A stretch of 64,000 nt of DNA from Aurelia coerulea (Eukaryota; Cnidaria; Scyphozoa; Semaeostomeae; Ulmaridae): the NCBI GenBank assembly GCA_039566865.1, contig CM076960.1, forward strand, positions 6,062,001 to 6,126,000, read 5' to 3'. The notes beneath the pieces are model-generated. The model made no database searches and was not told the origin of the DNA. It saw only the letters and a program-made list of their open reading frames with translations. This document shows positions 26,515 through 36,300 of the stretch, piece after piece. The stretch's first letter is position 1, and every line of letters begins with the position of its first letter. The translations under genes were made by a program, and so were the position numbers.

Positions 26515-26633
26515 CAAACAAAGTGCCAATCTTCCTGTAGTCATCACGAAATGCTGGCCGGAGACCATTTTGGAATCTCTCTCATCATCAACAAGAAGAA
26601 CTCTTTCCTGGGACCTCCATAATCTTGGGCTTG
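26515..26633 (-). pseudogene. HECT-like gene, exon with a one-base frameshift
   Basis: The acceptor is tttttag; the first codons read QAQDYGGPRKEFFLLMMREI in phase with the previous exon. The next bases continue in another frame as FQNGLRPAFRDDYRKIGTLF, and the donor gtttgt leaves phase 1, which the next exon requires. The exon is 119 bases, one more than this phase pattern allows. The extra base lies at the attccaaaat junction. In the unshifted frame a TGA follows soon after. Confidence 0.7.
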
Positions 26634-26965
26634 CTAAAAAGGAGTAAATAATAAAGAATGGTCAGCAGTTCATTATTTTATCAAAATATATACAATTGTC
26701 ATTTAAATCTACACACAATGCCAATGGTAGATGTATTTTTAAAACCTTAAGATTTAAAAATAATATACGTGTCTAAGTATAGGATAATGAATTTAAAAAA
26801 AACACAAAAAAATCTAAAAGACCTATTTCAACATTTTTCTGAATAATAATGCTTTTGCAAGATAAATAAATCATGCAGTAGTTTTCAAGCAGAACAAGTC
26901 TCATGAGCCCAGGGTGTAAAAAAGGACAAACTTCTTTTAGCAAATACCTTACAACCACTGCTTAC

Positions 26966-27366
26966 CTCATCGTAAAATTGTACTTCAAGCGTGATGAATT
27001 TATTTTGCAGTGCCATAATTTCATCAAAACAAGTTTCAAGTACGTTGTTCCTGTCTACCATAATAAAATTTGTTTCACCAGCAGTATCTTCAGTAACATT
27101 CTCAATTTCTAGCTTTCTTCCTGATATCAACTTCTTCTGCATGGCTCTTAAAATTTCAACTGGATTTTGATCCAGATTTTTATCTTTCAGTGATCTTGCA
27201 ACTTCCATGACTTTGTCTTCTAAACTATGCTCAACAGCAGATACTGTTTCTGTGGGTAATTCTAATGATATGGGTAACCCTGTCACCGTGAGTAACTCTG
27301 TTGCTGTTGGTAACTCTGTTGATGTGGCTAAGTCTGGTGATGTTTGAAACTCCATTGCTATAGATG
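26966..27366 (-). CDS. HECT-like gene, 3' part of the first visible exon
   Basis: Reading starts at the hAT junction and continues as EFQTSPDLATSTELP, a T/E/L/P-rich linker, then NPVEILRAMQKKL, NFIMVDRNNVLETCFDEI and FITLEVQFYDE, where the exon ends at a donor (gtaagcag) in phase 0. The last part is the start of the HECT fold. Removing the hAT element and one copy of its 8 bp duplication restores the frame with the exon piece at 28,493 and upstream. Confidence 0.7.
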
Positions 27367-27374
27367 ATTCTGAG

Positions 27375-28492
27375 TAGGGCTGTCCAAATGAAAGATTATA
27401 AGTATTCGAATATTCGGTGCTAATTTTACCGAATATTCGGTTATTCGGCGAATAGGGGCGTGGCTAGGGCGTGGTTCAAAGAAATAAAAAATTTTAGTAG
27501 TAGGGCACAGATCAATTATTGTATTGGAAATTGTCTTACACATTTTTTTATAAGAAACTTGGATCAGCACTTAGTACTAAAAGTTTCTTAATTTCGCATG
27601 AAAATTTCGGTGTTTTAGTAGTAAAAGTTTCTTAATCAGTTTCTTATTTTTTGGGCCTAAAATTGCGGTATTGTTCGAAGTTGAGCCTTCTTCTCGAGAA
27701 AGGGGTTCCATTTTGCATTGACATTGTCATCAAGAAGAAGCCATGCACATCAAGGCAAAAATTTACAAAAATTTGGCGTTAAAAGTCAAGAAAAGACGAA
27801 TGTACCTTTGTTAGAAAGACATAGAATAAGAGAGACACAAAGAAATAATGTTTTAGAGTTTCTTAACTGTTCTTGAGCGTAGTACTAGAGTTTCTTAATT
27901 GTTTGGTCATCGTAGTACTAGTTTCTTATAAACCAGTTTCTTATAAAAAAATGTGTATCACCTTTGGTCCAGCTACAGTGCTAGCCTGCTGGGGGATAAC
28001 CAAATGAAGCTTGCCTGCATGCACACAGGCTAAATAAAGCTTGCTACATCACATTATTGTGCTTCATTTATTCACCCATAAAATAGCAATACAATGGAGT
28101 AAAGCAGAGGAATACAACAAGCTAGCAATACTTCATTGTTTTACACAACAATATCCTTGCCACTGCCCCTTGTCTCGCTTTCCGCCTTCTGTCTAGACAA
28201 GACAGTTTGATCCATTCAATCAGTCATACTATTCGCAATATTCGCAATATTCGCTTGTCATTCTATTCGGACTATTCGCTATGTCAACCTATTCGGTTTC
28301 TTTGACTGATCATTTTGCATTCCAACCAGTCGACTAGTCATACTATCCGAATAATCGATCTATTCGACTGGTCATTCAATCCGAATAATCGTACTATTCG
28401 GTTGGCAGCGAATAACCGTTGCGCTTCACTGCTATTCGAATAGTGATCAGATAACCGAATAGCGATTATTCGACCTTCGGTGGACAGGCCTA
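27375..28492. mobile_element. hAT-type non-autonomous DNA transposon in a HECT-like exon
   Basis: The 8 bp sequence attctgag flanks it exactly (27367-27374 and 28493-28500). The ends are tagggctgtcca and tggacaggccta, a terminal pair common in hAT elements. Sub-terminal regions are full of short CGAATA / ATTCGG motifs in both orientations (27,410-27,450 and 28,220-28,470), which resemble transposase binding arrays. The interior holds AAGAAACT-type repeat (27,550-27,960) and no transposase. Confidence 0.85.
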
Positions 28493-28591
28493 ATTCTGAG
28501 GCTATGGGTAAATTTGCTGGTGTGAGGAGCTCTGTTTCCAAATCAACATTTTCTATATGAAATATAGCATGTTGTTGTTGTGGTACAATCT
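28493..28591 (-). CDS. HECT-like gene, 5' part of the first visible exon
   Basis: The frame through ENVDLETELLTPANLPIASE runs into the hAT element. Upstream in this frame is a TGA at 28593-28595, so the exon probably begins at the weak acceptor ctgag just inside it. No promoter or start codon is identifiable, and earlier exons may lie elsewhere. Confidence 0.5.
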
Positions 28592-28639
28592 CTCAGACAA
28601 ACATTGTTGAACTCGTCTTGAAACAAGCTTTCATCTGAT

Positions 28640-28911
28640 GGCCTACGCGTAGACCCATTATCCCAAAGGAGGAAAGGGTCTACGAAACAAAGAGCAAAGG
28701 CTTGCTACGGCCGCTCAATTACTCATTCTAATCCCCTTTTCAAATTAGTTGTGAAACGCATTGAAACGATAGAAATAGAAATATTTCTATGGTTGAAACA
28801 AAGGCTGCATAAATTAAGTTTCCAGAAATCTAGAAACCTCAGTAGCAAGTTTTTGCTCTTTGTTTCGTAGACCCTTTCCTCCTTTAGGATAATGGGTCTA
28901 CGCGTAGGCTA
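28640..28911. mobile_element. Short inverted-repeat element (MITE) with a 9 bp duplication
   Basis: The arms, about 72 bases each, carry gcctacgcgtagacccatta on the left and its complement on the right. The 9 bases tcatctgat flank it at 28631-28639 and 28912-28920. A 9 bp duplication suggests mobilisation by a Mutator-like transposase. Confidence 0.8.
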
Positions 28912-29482
28912 TCATCTGATAGATAGCTTATTGATTTTTGATGACGTCATCAACAATTGGTTGTTGCGCATGCGTACTGACAAAGGAACCATGTTATGCT
29001 CCATTTTTAGAAAAGTGAGTGACATTATATGGTGCAGCAGGTCATTTTATGTGAACTTAGCATTTTTTGCTATTTTTAAAAGTAGTTTATAATCAATTTA
29101 GACAAAAATCGCTAATATTTTCGTACAAAATAAATAAATGCTGACATCAGCAAAAAATATTAATGTTAAAAAAGCAAAAATTTCAAGATAAGAATTACAA
29201 GGATATAATTTCAAAGATCACATCGATATATTTTATCAATTTGGAGACACAACGCGACAAAGTACATGTGGTTTTACACCCAAATTGGCAACATTTGCTG
29301 ACGTCAGCACTTAATCACGTGATATAAACAAAAAAAATCACAACATTTTGTTTGCCTTATCATGTGTGTTACTTTGGCCAATTTTCAAGTCTCTAGCACT
29401 TATGATTCTGAGAAAAACCAGGGGGGACACTTTGTGCCCCCCCTAGTCTCCCCAGAGTTTCAAAAAGCCTAGTCTGGATAGG
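28912..29482. other. Gene-free interval
   Basis: AT-rich sequence. A gctgacatcagc motif near 29,130 and gctgacgtcagc near 29,297 are related palindromes, and a G/C-run hairpin (ggggggacactttgtgcccc) occurs near 29,425. No coding frame can be supported. Confidence 0.5.
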
Positions 29483-30875
29483 GTTAAGTTAAAATTAAGC
29501 GTTTCTCCAAGGTCTTCCGTTTGGTGTTGTGTTGAGGTGCATATAATAAGCCAAGAATGGAAATGTCGGCAGTTGAATGGTTGACTGAGTTGTAATGTTT
29601 CCATATGTTGCTGTCTGGATCGTTTTCATGGTTTTCATCGAGGTGGATTTTGTTTCTTACATTACGTTTATGTTCCCCAAAACGGTTGTTGATTTGTCGG
29701 GAGGTTTCGCTGATGTAGAAAGATTGACATTTGGTGCAGATGATACAAAAAAGATAACGCAGGATGATGAACAGGTAAAGTTAGATCTGATATTGAAGGA
29801 TTGGTTTTGGTTGGTGATAGTGGTCGATTGGTTGATGTGGGTGCAGGTCTGACAGAGGCAACGTTGACAAGGGAAAGTACCTGGCAGTTGTGAGGTTGCT
29901 AGGTTGGTTTGACTAGGGAGTCCTTTAATTTCTTATCTCTGCGAAAAGCCATATGTGGAAATGCAATGAAGATGTTCTTTGTTGCTGTGTCATTGGTTAG
30001 AATGTTGAAGTTGCTATAAATTATGTTCTTTACATTGTTGTTAAAAGGGCGGTAGATCAGGGCGAAAGGAATGCGGTTGTTGCTGTTGTCGTTGTTAGAA
30101 GGTTGGAGGGCTTCGTCTTGAGAAAGATCCTTAACTTTATTGAAAGCTGCTTGGGTGATGTGGTCAGGGTACTTGTTTCGTTTGAAAAAAGAAGACATTT
30201 CCTCTGCTTTTGAACTAAAATCATCATCATTTGAACAAATACAGCGGAGACGGCGGAGTTGCGAGTAAGGGATGGAGTCTTTGCATTTCTTCGAATGTGA
30301 TGATTCGTAGTTGAGGAGGCAATGGGAATCTGTAGCTTTGTAGAAGATAGACGTGGAGATTTGGTCATCAGAGATGCTAAGGAGGATGTCCAGAAATGGG
30401 AGGCTTTCTTCGGTCACAGAGTGTGTGAATTGTAAGGCTGGGTGAAAATTGTTGGTGTAGTTGATGAATTTCTGGAGATTGGCCAAAGGAAGAGATGTTG
30501 CTCCAACGATGTCGTCGATGTATCTTTTGACCAGGCAAGGAAAAGGACCATCGTAAGATTGAAAGATAAGCTGTTCTTGGTGGCCAACGAAGAGGCAGGC
30601 ATAATTTGGCCCAAGTTTACTACCCATGGCAACGTCAGATGTCTGAAGATAATATTGACCATTAAATGAAAAGGCATTAGTAGTTAGGACCAATTCAGCA
30701 AGGCGTAGAAGAGTGGTAGTTGGTGGGCTTTGAAGGCGTCGTTTGCCAAGGAAAAACTTTAGTGCTTGTAGGCCATCATTGTGGGGAATGCAAGTGTACA
30801 ATGATTTAACATCCATAGTGAACAGATATTTGTGTGGTCCTGTGAATCTGAATTCTTTAAAGATGCGAAGGGATT
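29483..30875 (-). pseudogene. Penelope-like element (family C), truncated copy, reverse transcriptase to 3' end
   Basis: A long minus-strand frame (30,885 to 29,899) encodes PLE reverse transcriptase motifs: FTMDVKSLYTCIP with the first catalytic Asp, AMGSKLGPNYACLF, KRYIDDIVGA with the YIDD centre, and FLDILLSI. It stops at 29,899 because one A is missing from a run near 29,912. Past that point the sequence continues in another frame toward the GIY-YIG domain and ends near 29,483. The 5' part is missing. The first ~16 residues of the open frame (before about 30,875) are antisense of the opposing copy and do not belong to the element. Confidence 0.85.
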
Positions 30876-31372
30876 TTTTCAAACGAAACAAGTACCCTGA
30901 CCACATCACCCAAGCAGCTTTCAATGAAGTTAAGGATCTTTCTCAAGACGAAGTCCTCCAACCTTCTAACAACGACAACAGCAACAACCGCATTCCTGAC
31001 CTACCACCCTTTAAACAACAATGTAAAGAACATAATTTATAGCAACTTCAACATTCTAACCAACGACACAGAAACAAAGAACATCTTCATTGCACCTCCA
31101 CTTATGGCTTTTCGCAGAGACAAGAATTTAAAGGACTCCCTAGTCAAAACCAACCTAGCAACCTCTCAACTGCCTGATACTTTCCCTTGCCAACGTTGCC
31201 TCTGTCAGACCTGCACCCACATCAACCAATCGACCAATATCACCAACCAAAACAGATCCTTCAATATCAGATCTAACTTTACCTGTTCATCATCCTGCGT
31301 TATCTATTGTATCATCTGCACCAAATGTCAATCTTTCTACATCGGCGAAACCTCCCGACAAATCAACAACCG
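30872..31372 (+). pseudogene. Penelope-like element (family C), second truncated copy, first part
   Basis: Plus-strand copy starting at FFKRNKYPDHITQAAFN, with its truncated 5' end fused to the truncated 5' end of the minus copy. A small deletion near 30,997 shifts the frame, which continues as VKNIIYSNFNIL, RCLCQTCTHIN and CQSFYIGETSRQINNR, the core of a GIY-YIG domain. It is cut there by an insertion and resumes at 32,416. Confidence 0.85.
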
Positions 31373-31419
31373 AATAAAAGAATGAAAGAACACAGCATGT
31401 ACAGCACTTCCTCCACCGA

Positions 31420-32271
31420 ATGCAGTTATCTGGTTATTCGCAAGAAGACAAGATCAAGGTCTACAAAAAGGCCAAAAGAAAGTTTGAAAAGATTGTAGAG
31501 CGTGACGAGACAGGAGAATGTCCAATGTATCGGGGGAAATTGTGGCAACGTGAAAGAAGGGAAATGCAAAAGATAGAGAAAAAGAACAGATGGTATGAGC
31601 AAGGAGGATACGAGACGGTTATGTTTGTTGATGTAACACCGAATGGAGAGCTAGCGGCAGAATGCAAGAAAGCACTGAAGGACTCACAGTTAAAAATACG
31701 AGTTGTTGAAAGATCAGGAAAATCATTGAGGAACATCTTAAGTAGATCTGATCCGTTTCAAAACAATTCTTGTGGAAAAGATACCTGCAAAGTTTGCAGG
31801 GTGAACCCAATAGTTAACTGTAAAGCAAGAGATGTCGTTTATAAAGTGAAATGTCTCGGCTGTGCAGAAAGCAATGGAAGAGAAGGTACCTACATTGGAG
31901 AAACAGCAAGAAGCATCGGAGAAAGAGCAAGTGAGCACCTCACCAAATACGAAAACAGTGAAAAGAATTCCGTGTTTTACAAGCACATGTTAGAGCGGCA
32001 TGATGCAGTTCCGCAAGAGGTTACGGTGGATATACTGGCTACGTGCTCGGATGACGCATTGCTCAGGCAAGTTACGGAAGCGGTGTTTATCAATGAATTG
32101 AACCCAATGCTCAATACCAAAGAAGAATGGGGAAACTCGAACAAATTAAGACAACGACACAACGGATTCGAACTGATCAATTTTTCGAACGTAAATTTTA
32201 CGAACAGTGCAAGAACACAAGGTTCGCGAGATTTGAACATTCTCACTGAAGAGGCCGCCGAGCGGCGGTGA
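31420..32271 (+). CDS. GIY-YIG endonuclease domain protein of the nested retroelement
   Basis: One open frame from ATG encodes 283 residues. An N-terminal basic, charged region (about 1-65) precedes FVDVTPNGELAAEC and VVERSGKSLRNILSRSDPF. Next is a cysteine cluster (CGKDTCKVC, then C in VNCKA), then VVYKVKCLGC and TYIGETARSIGERASEHL, the GIY-YIG core with its Arg, and a C-terminal helix. This linker/cysteine layout is shared with C-terminal halves of PLE proteins, so the frame is likely the 3' part of a longer polyprotein whose reverse transcriptase was lost on insertion. The clade cannot be fixed from this fragment. The ORF is undamaged, so the insertion is recent. Confidence 0.75.
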   Translation: MQLSGYSQEDKIKVYKKAKRKFEKIVERDETGECPMYRGKLWQRERREMQKIEKKNRWYEQGGYETVMFVDVTPNGELAAECKKALKDSQLKIRVVERSGKSLRNILSRSDPFQNNSCGKDTCKVCRVNPIVNCKARDVVYKVKCLGCAESNGREGTYIGETARSIGERASEHLTKYENSEKNSVFYKHMLERHDAVPQEVTVDILATCSDDALLRQVTEAVFINELNPMLNTKEEWGNSNKLRQRHNGFELINFSNVNFTNSARTQGSRDLNILTEEAAERR

Positions 32272-32277
32272 AAATTT
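32246..32277 (+). ncRNA. Hammerhead-ribozyme-like core at the end of the nested GIY-YIG element
   Basis: ctgaaga is followed by one G, a 6 bp stem (gccgcc with ggcggt) closed by gagc, and gaaa. This is the order of a hammerhead core (CUGANGA, stem II, GAAA), but with one unpaired purine before the stem. Flanking stems I and III were not demonstrated, and activity is unproven. Confidence 0.35.
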
Positions 32278-32415
32278 TGAGAACAAAACATGAAACGTGT
32301 AAGTGTGTTTAGAATAATGGTTTTAAAATGAAGGTATGAAATTACCAAAGTATAACTTAGCGTACAACACACGGGATCAAATACGATCCCTAGCGATAAA
32401 CGCTGGTGAAAGAAA

Positions 32416-32690
32416 ACAAATCAACAACCGTTTTGGGAAACATAAACGTAATGTAAGAAACAAGATCCACCTCGATGAAAACCATGAAAACGATCCAGAC
32501 AGCAACATATCCAAACATTACAACTCAGCCAACCATTCAACTGCCGACATGTCCATTCTTGGCTTATTATATGCACCTCAAGACACCATCGAACGCAAGA
32601 CCTTGGAGAAACGCTTAACTTTTAACTTAAAAACTCATTATCCTAATGGACTAAATAAGTAATTTACTTATCTGCAATAGGTCTTTCCTT
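32416..32690 (+). pseudogene. Penelope-like element (family C), second copy, remainder after insertion
   Basis: It continues the GIY-YIG domain (FGKHKRNVRNKIHLDENHEN, then LEKRLTFNLKTHYPNGLNK and a stop at 32,662). The same tail, inverted, lies at 29,483-29,700. From 32,691 to 32,987 nothing is recognisable except clustered cgctacgctacgtcacgtcg. Confidence 0.85.
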
Positions 32691-33059
32691 ACTCTTTTCT
32701 CACATTCCTCCTATTCCCTATTCCCCATTTACGCTACGCTACGTCACGTCGCATCTCGCATTCCTTCCTATTTGTTGAATCTTCTCTTCTCTTTGCTCGG
32801 CTTGATTGATTTCGAGTCGCTTGATAACGAGTATATGCTCGAGACGTCTTGTTTTAAACTTGTAAGCTATTTTTGGTACTTAAATCAATTATTCATTATA
32901 TTAGTGTGCAACAGCAGTTTAAGAACATTGGTGCAATGAATAGCAACGCTAGTAAGTCCCTGTTGCAAAATTTTCTCGAGCAAAGGACAGGGCCGCATTT
33001 AAGTCTGTTGGGGCCCTGGGCCCAAAACTGGTTGGGGCCCCTTAGAATATACCTAAAAA

Positions 33060-33074
33060 ATTGCATTATTATTA

Positions 33075-33136
<62 letters not shown>
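33060..33136. repeat. (ATT)n microsatellite at the 3' end of the full-length PLE
   Basis: About 24 att units abut the PLE terminus (acgcagagaaaacaag). The other side of the PLE is also bordered by an att run at 37106-37132. Confidence 0.95.
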
Positions 33137-33137
<1 letters not shown>

Positions 33138-33169
33138 GCAGAGAAAACAAGACTAGTTTGTTTGAAAAT

Positions 33170-33196
33170 TTTCGATCTATCGTAGACCTTCATCAG
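33170..33196 (-). ncRNA. Hammerhead-ribozyme-like core in the PLE 3' region
   Basis: On the minus strand the order is ctgatga, one A, ggtct, acgat, agatc, gaaa. The five-base halves pair (one G-U) and give a stem II, so the order matches CUGANGA-stem-GAAA with one extra purine. The truncated sister copy has the identical core at 21033-21059. PLEs are known to carry hammerhead motifs. Stems I and III and cleavage were not shown. Confidence 0.4.
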
Positions 33197-33337
33197 TCAA
33201 TTAATGTTCGAATAAATGTTTTACAATCTAACGTTATCAAATGCGAATGTTGTGTTCCATAAATTAAAGGAGTCTAAAATTCTAACAATGAAATAGAGAA
33301 CGGAGAACGATTGATGTGACGAAATTTTATTAAACTG

Positions 33338-36300
33338 CTACATATGCTTGTATAGTTTATAATATGTCTTTCCGAGCTCATTAAGGCTGGAATTTAGTCC
33401 GTTTGGTTCTCTGGAGTCTAATCGTGATATCCATAAGTTTTCATAATGTTCTAATTTATCACGATCTCCCTCTAATCTCTGCAGGATATGTACCTTTAAA
33501 TCCTTATCAAAATTGCATGATTCACTCTCGTGAAAATGTTTGCCCAGTTCCGTTGCCTCCGGATCATGCTTTGCATCACTCCGGTGCTTATTAAACCTTT
33601 GGCTTAAAGCTGTGGATGTATATCCGATGTATACTAGCTGATGCTTCATACATTCAGCGGCATAAATCACATTTTTGCTGTTGCAGGAACCACCGTCAAT
33701 ACGACATGTTTTGCCAGTCTTTGTATTTGTTATGTCATTTGTTTGTCCCATGTGGCAGCACAATTTGCATGGACGTCCTCTTTTCTTTGATTTTTCTAAA
33801 GTACAGCGCACAGAATAGCCGGCCTTTTTGCTCTTTTGTCGCTTTGTTTGAACCAGATGATTGTGCAAGTTTGGATTTTTTCGGTAGGAAATTATTGGTG
33901 GTTCTGGGAATACTTGTTTGAGATCTGGATGTTCGATTATCATGAAATGGTAGTGTCTTTGTAGTATTTGGGAGAGTCCCTTAAACTTCTGGTGCCAATC
34001 AATTACTAGAGGAACTCTGTTTTCTTTATTCTTTTCAGTAACTTTCTGTTTTAATAGACAGTTGCGATCTCGTGCTTCTACTTCGGTTGCAACTTTTGTT
34101 AGTGTTTTCACGGAATATCCTCGGTTTGCATAAAAGTTTATGAATTGCGTTGCATGTTTTCGATAGTCAGTCAAAAGGTGACAGATCCGTCTTATTCTTA
34201 TAAACTGAGACAACGGATTTGAGCGAAGTGTATGCGTTGGATGGTCTGATAGTTTGTGGAGGTAAGTGTGCGTAGCTGTTGGTTTGCAATGTAATTCTGT
34301 TATCAATGTTCCATCATGCTTCTTTACTTTTGTGTCTAGAAAAACAACATCAGATTTGGAATATTCCATTGTAAATTTAATAGTAGATCTGTAAGAATTC
34401 TTTGCAGCGAATGAGTTGCAATAAGACAGGAAATGTTTAAGCTCTTCTTGATTATGATCCCATACAAAAAATACATCGTCTATGTATCGTATCCACACAG
34501 CAGGACCTTTATGATATTCCCTTTCATACTCGTGTAGCAAATCAGTCTCAAATTTTGACATAAATAAGTTTGCAAAGCTAACAGCCATGGGTGTACCCAT
34601 TGCAGTCCCTTTGATTTGATGGTAAAATTTGCCGTCGAATGATAGTGTGTTGCTTTTTAGGATGAAGATTAGGAGGTCGGCTATAACATCGCTAGGAACA
34701 GACTTATTTGTGCGTCTTTCAAGTGCTTCTACGCATGCAGCTACACCTTCTCCATGGTCGATGTTTGGATACAACGAGGATACATCCATTGTTACGATGT
34801 AGGGATCTTTGCTTTTAGTACTGTCGATTTTGAATTGCTCTATTTTGTTGACGAAGTCAGTCGTATCTCGGACATATGAGCTTGTCTGCATTGCTGCTGG
34901 TTTCAGAAAACTATCTACCCATTCTGATAATCTTGTGGAGCATGAGTTATACCCACTGCAAATCGGGCGAAGAGGAGGGAACTTTTCGAAGGCCTTATGG
35001 ATTTTGGGAAGACCATAGAAACAAGGTGTCCTGTTTCCTTCTTTAAGTCTAATTTCTTCTGTTTCGCTGATGTAGCCCTTAACTTTAAGTTCATCGATAA
35101 TTTTATCAAGGGATTTACGATACGTTGGGTTTGGATCATCATGGACTGTCTCATAGAACTCTTTATCTTGTAGTGTGTTCAAACATGCTTCATTATAGTC
35201 TTTTGTGTTCATAATCACAATCCCACTCCCTTTATCTGCAGGTTTGATTATAATCGATTCGTCAGATGACAATGATTTTATGGCTTGTCTTTGGCTATCT
35301 TTTAGGTTATTCCAGTGTTTGTTCCTATTTGAATGGATATGTTCACTGAAGTCTTTAGTACAACTGTTGATGAAGTCAACCAATCCTTCTGAACGTCCTT
35401 CTCGTACTGCTTCTGGATACCAATGAGGATTCTTAATGTTCCAATTAAGAGCACAACGATCTTTGCTAGTGATTGATTGATTTTTCTTTTCATTATCGAA
35501 TTTGTCATCAGTTTGTGATCTTTCATAGAAGTATTCTTTTAGTTTAAGGCGTCGTATAAATGCATGCGTATCATTGGCGAATTTCTCTCTGTTAAAATTC
35601 TTTTGGCTAGGGCAAAAAGAGAGGCCAAGTTCTAAAATTAACTTTTCATCTTCTGTTAATTTGTGCTGTGAAAGGTTGTACACATTAGATTTTTGGTTAT
35701 TTTTTTTGAACGGATTGTTTGGTCCTTTAGTGTAATATTTAGTGGTGTGGAGCTTATCATGTCTCGATCTTTTGGCAGGAAATGTTTGTTTCGCATTAGT
35801 TGCTTCCAAAGCAGAAAAACGATTACTTAGTTTCATGCTGTTACTGTTCAGTTTGCTTGTGGGCAACTTGCAAAATTTTTTTGGAAATGTCCATTTGCTA
35901 AGTTTGCTTGTTGATCTCGTAATTTCACTTTCTTGCCGCTTGAGAAAGTTGATTCTTAGTTTGGGAAACGGTGATATATGTCCTGACTCTAAGCATGAAC
36001 GATAGTGATCTCGCAACTTTGTTTGATCAAACGTTACTGTAGAAGGGTCTTTGTTTGAAGCTAGTTCAACTGCGTAAGCTATTGCAAAGAGACCACAGTC
36101 GTAAGGACCTTGCTGCGTTGATGATATATGTGTTTGAATCATTGTTGGTACTATTTGTTTGTCCGGTGAGTAAATTGCTGTGATTTGACGAGTCAGTTCA
36201 TCTGTTGGTTTTAGATTGAGACTATCAAATATTCGCACTGGGCCTCCTATTGAAGTTGATGTAACAAAATGGTTTTTTCCAGTGTGATGAATGTGAATCG

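Larger units (their letters stand above)
24633..28591 (-). pseudogene. HECT-type E3 ubiquitin ligase-like gene, partial and apparently inactivated
   Basis: At least four minus-strand exons (28591-28493 plus 27366-26966; 26633-26515; 25553-25396; 24810-24633) join into the N-lobe of a HECT domain. HECT proteins pass ubiquitin from an E2 to a substrate through a C-lobe cysteine. Recognisable in order are VQFYDE joined to QAQDYGGPRKEFF across an intron, NGLRPAFRDDYRKIG, LSILQNGKVPQFLDE, and a segment ending LKYVREVA. Splice phases agree at every junction except for one extra base inside the second exon. A 1.1 kb hAT element also sits within the first. The C-lobe with the catalytic cysteine is not seen. 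Either lesion should kill the protein, so this is probably a pseudogene copy of a larger family; an assembly error at the single-base lesion cannot be excluded. Confidence 0.7.
31373..32415 (+). mobile_element. Inserted GIY-YIG retroelement fragment flanked by a 15 bp duplication
   Basis: The bases acaaatcaacaaccg occur at 31358-31372 and again at 32416-32430, exactly at the edges of a block absent from the sister PLE copy at 29.5-30.9 kb. The block is 1,043 bases and 5'-truncated. It ends in a short noncoding tail containing a hammerhead-like hairpin and no poly-A. A target duplication of this length fits target-primed insertion by a retroelement. Confidence 0.85.

Noticed and set aside
30414..30677. 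Overlapping frames on both strands in the PLE reverse transcriptase region
   Set aside because: Shadows of the minus-strand reverse transcriptase frame.
32873..33262. Leucine-rich membrane-like frame
   Set aside because: The leucine run is the (ATT)n microsatellite read in another frame; flanks are hAT and PLE ends.
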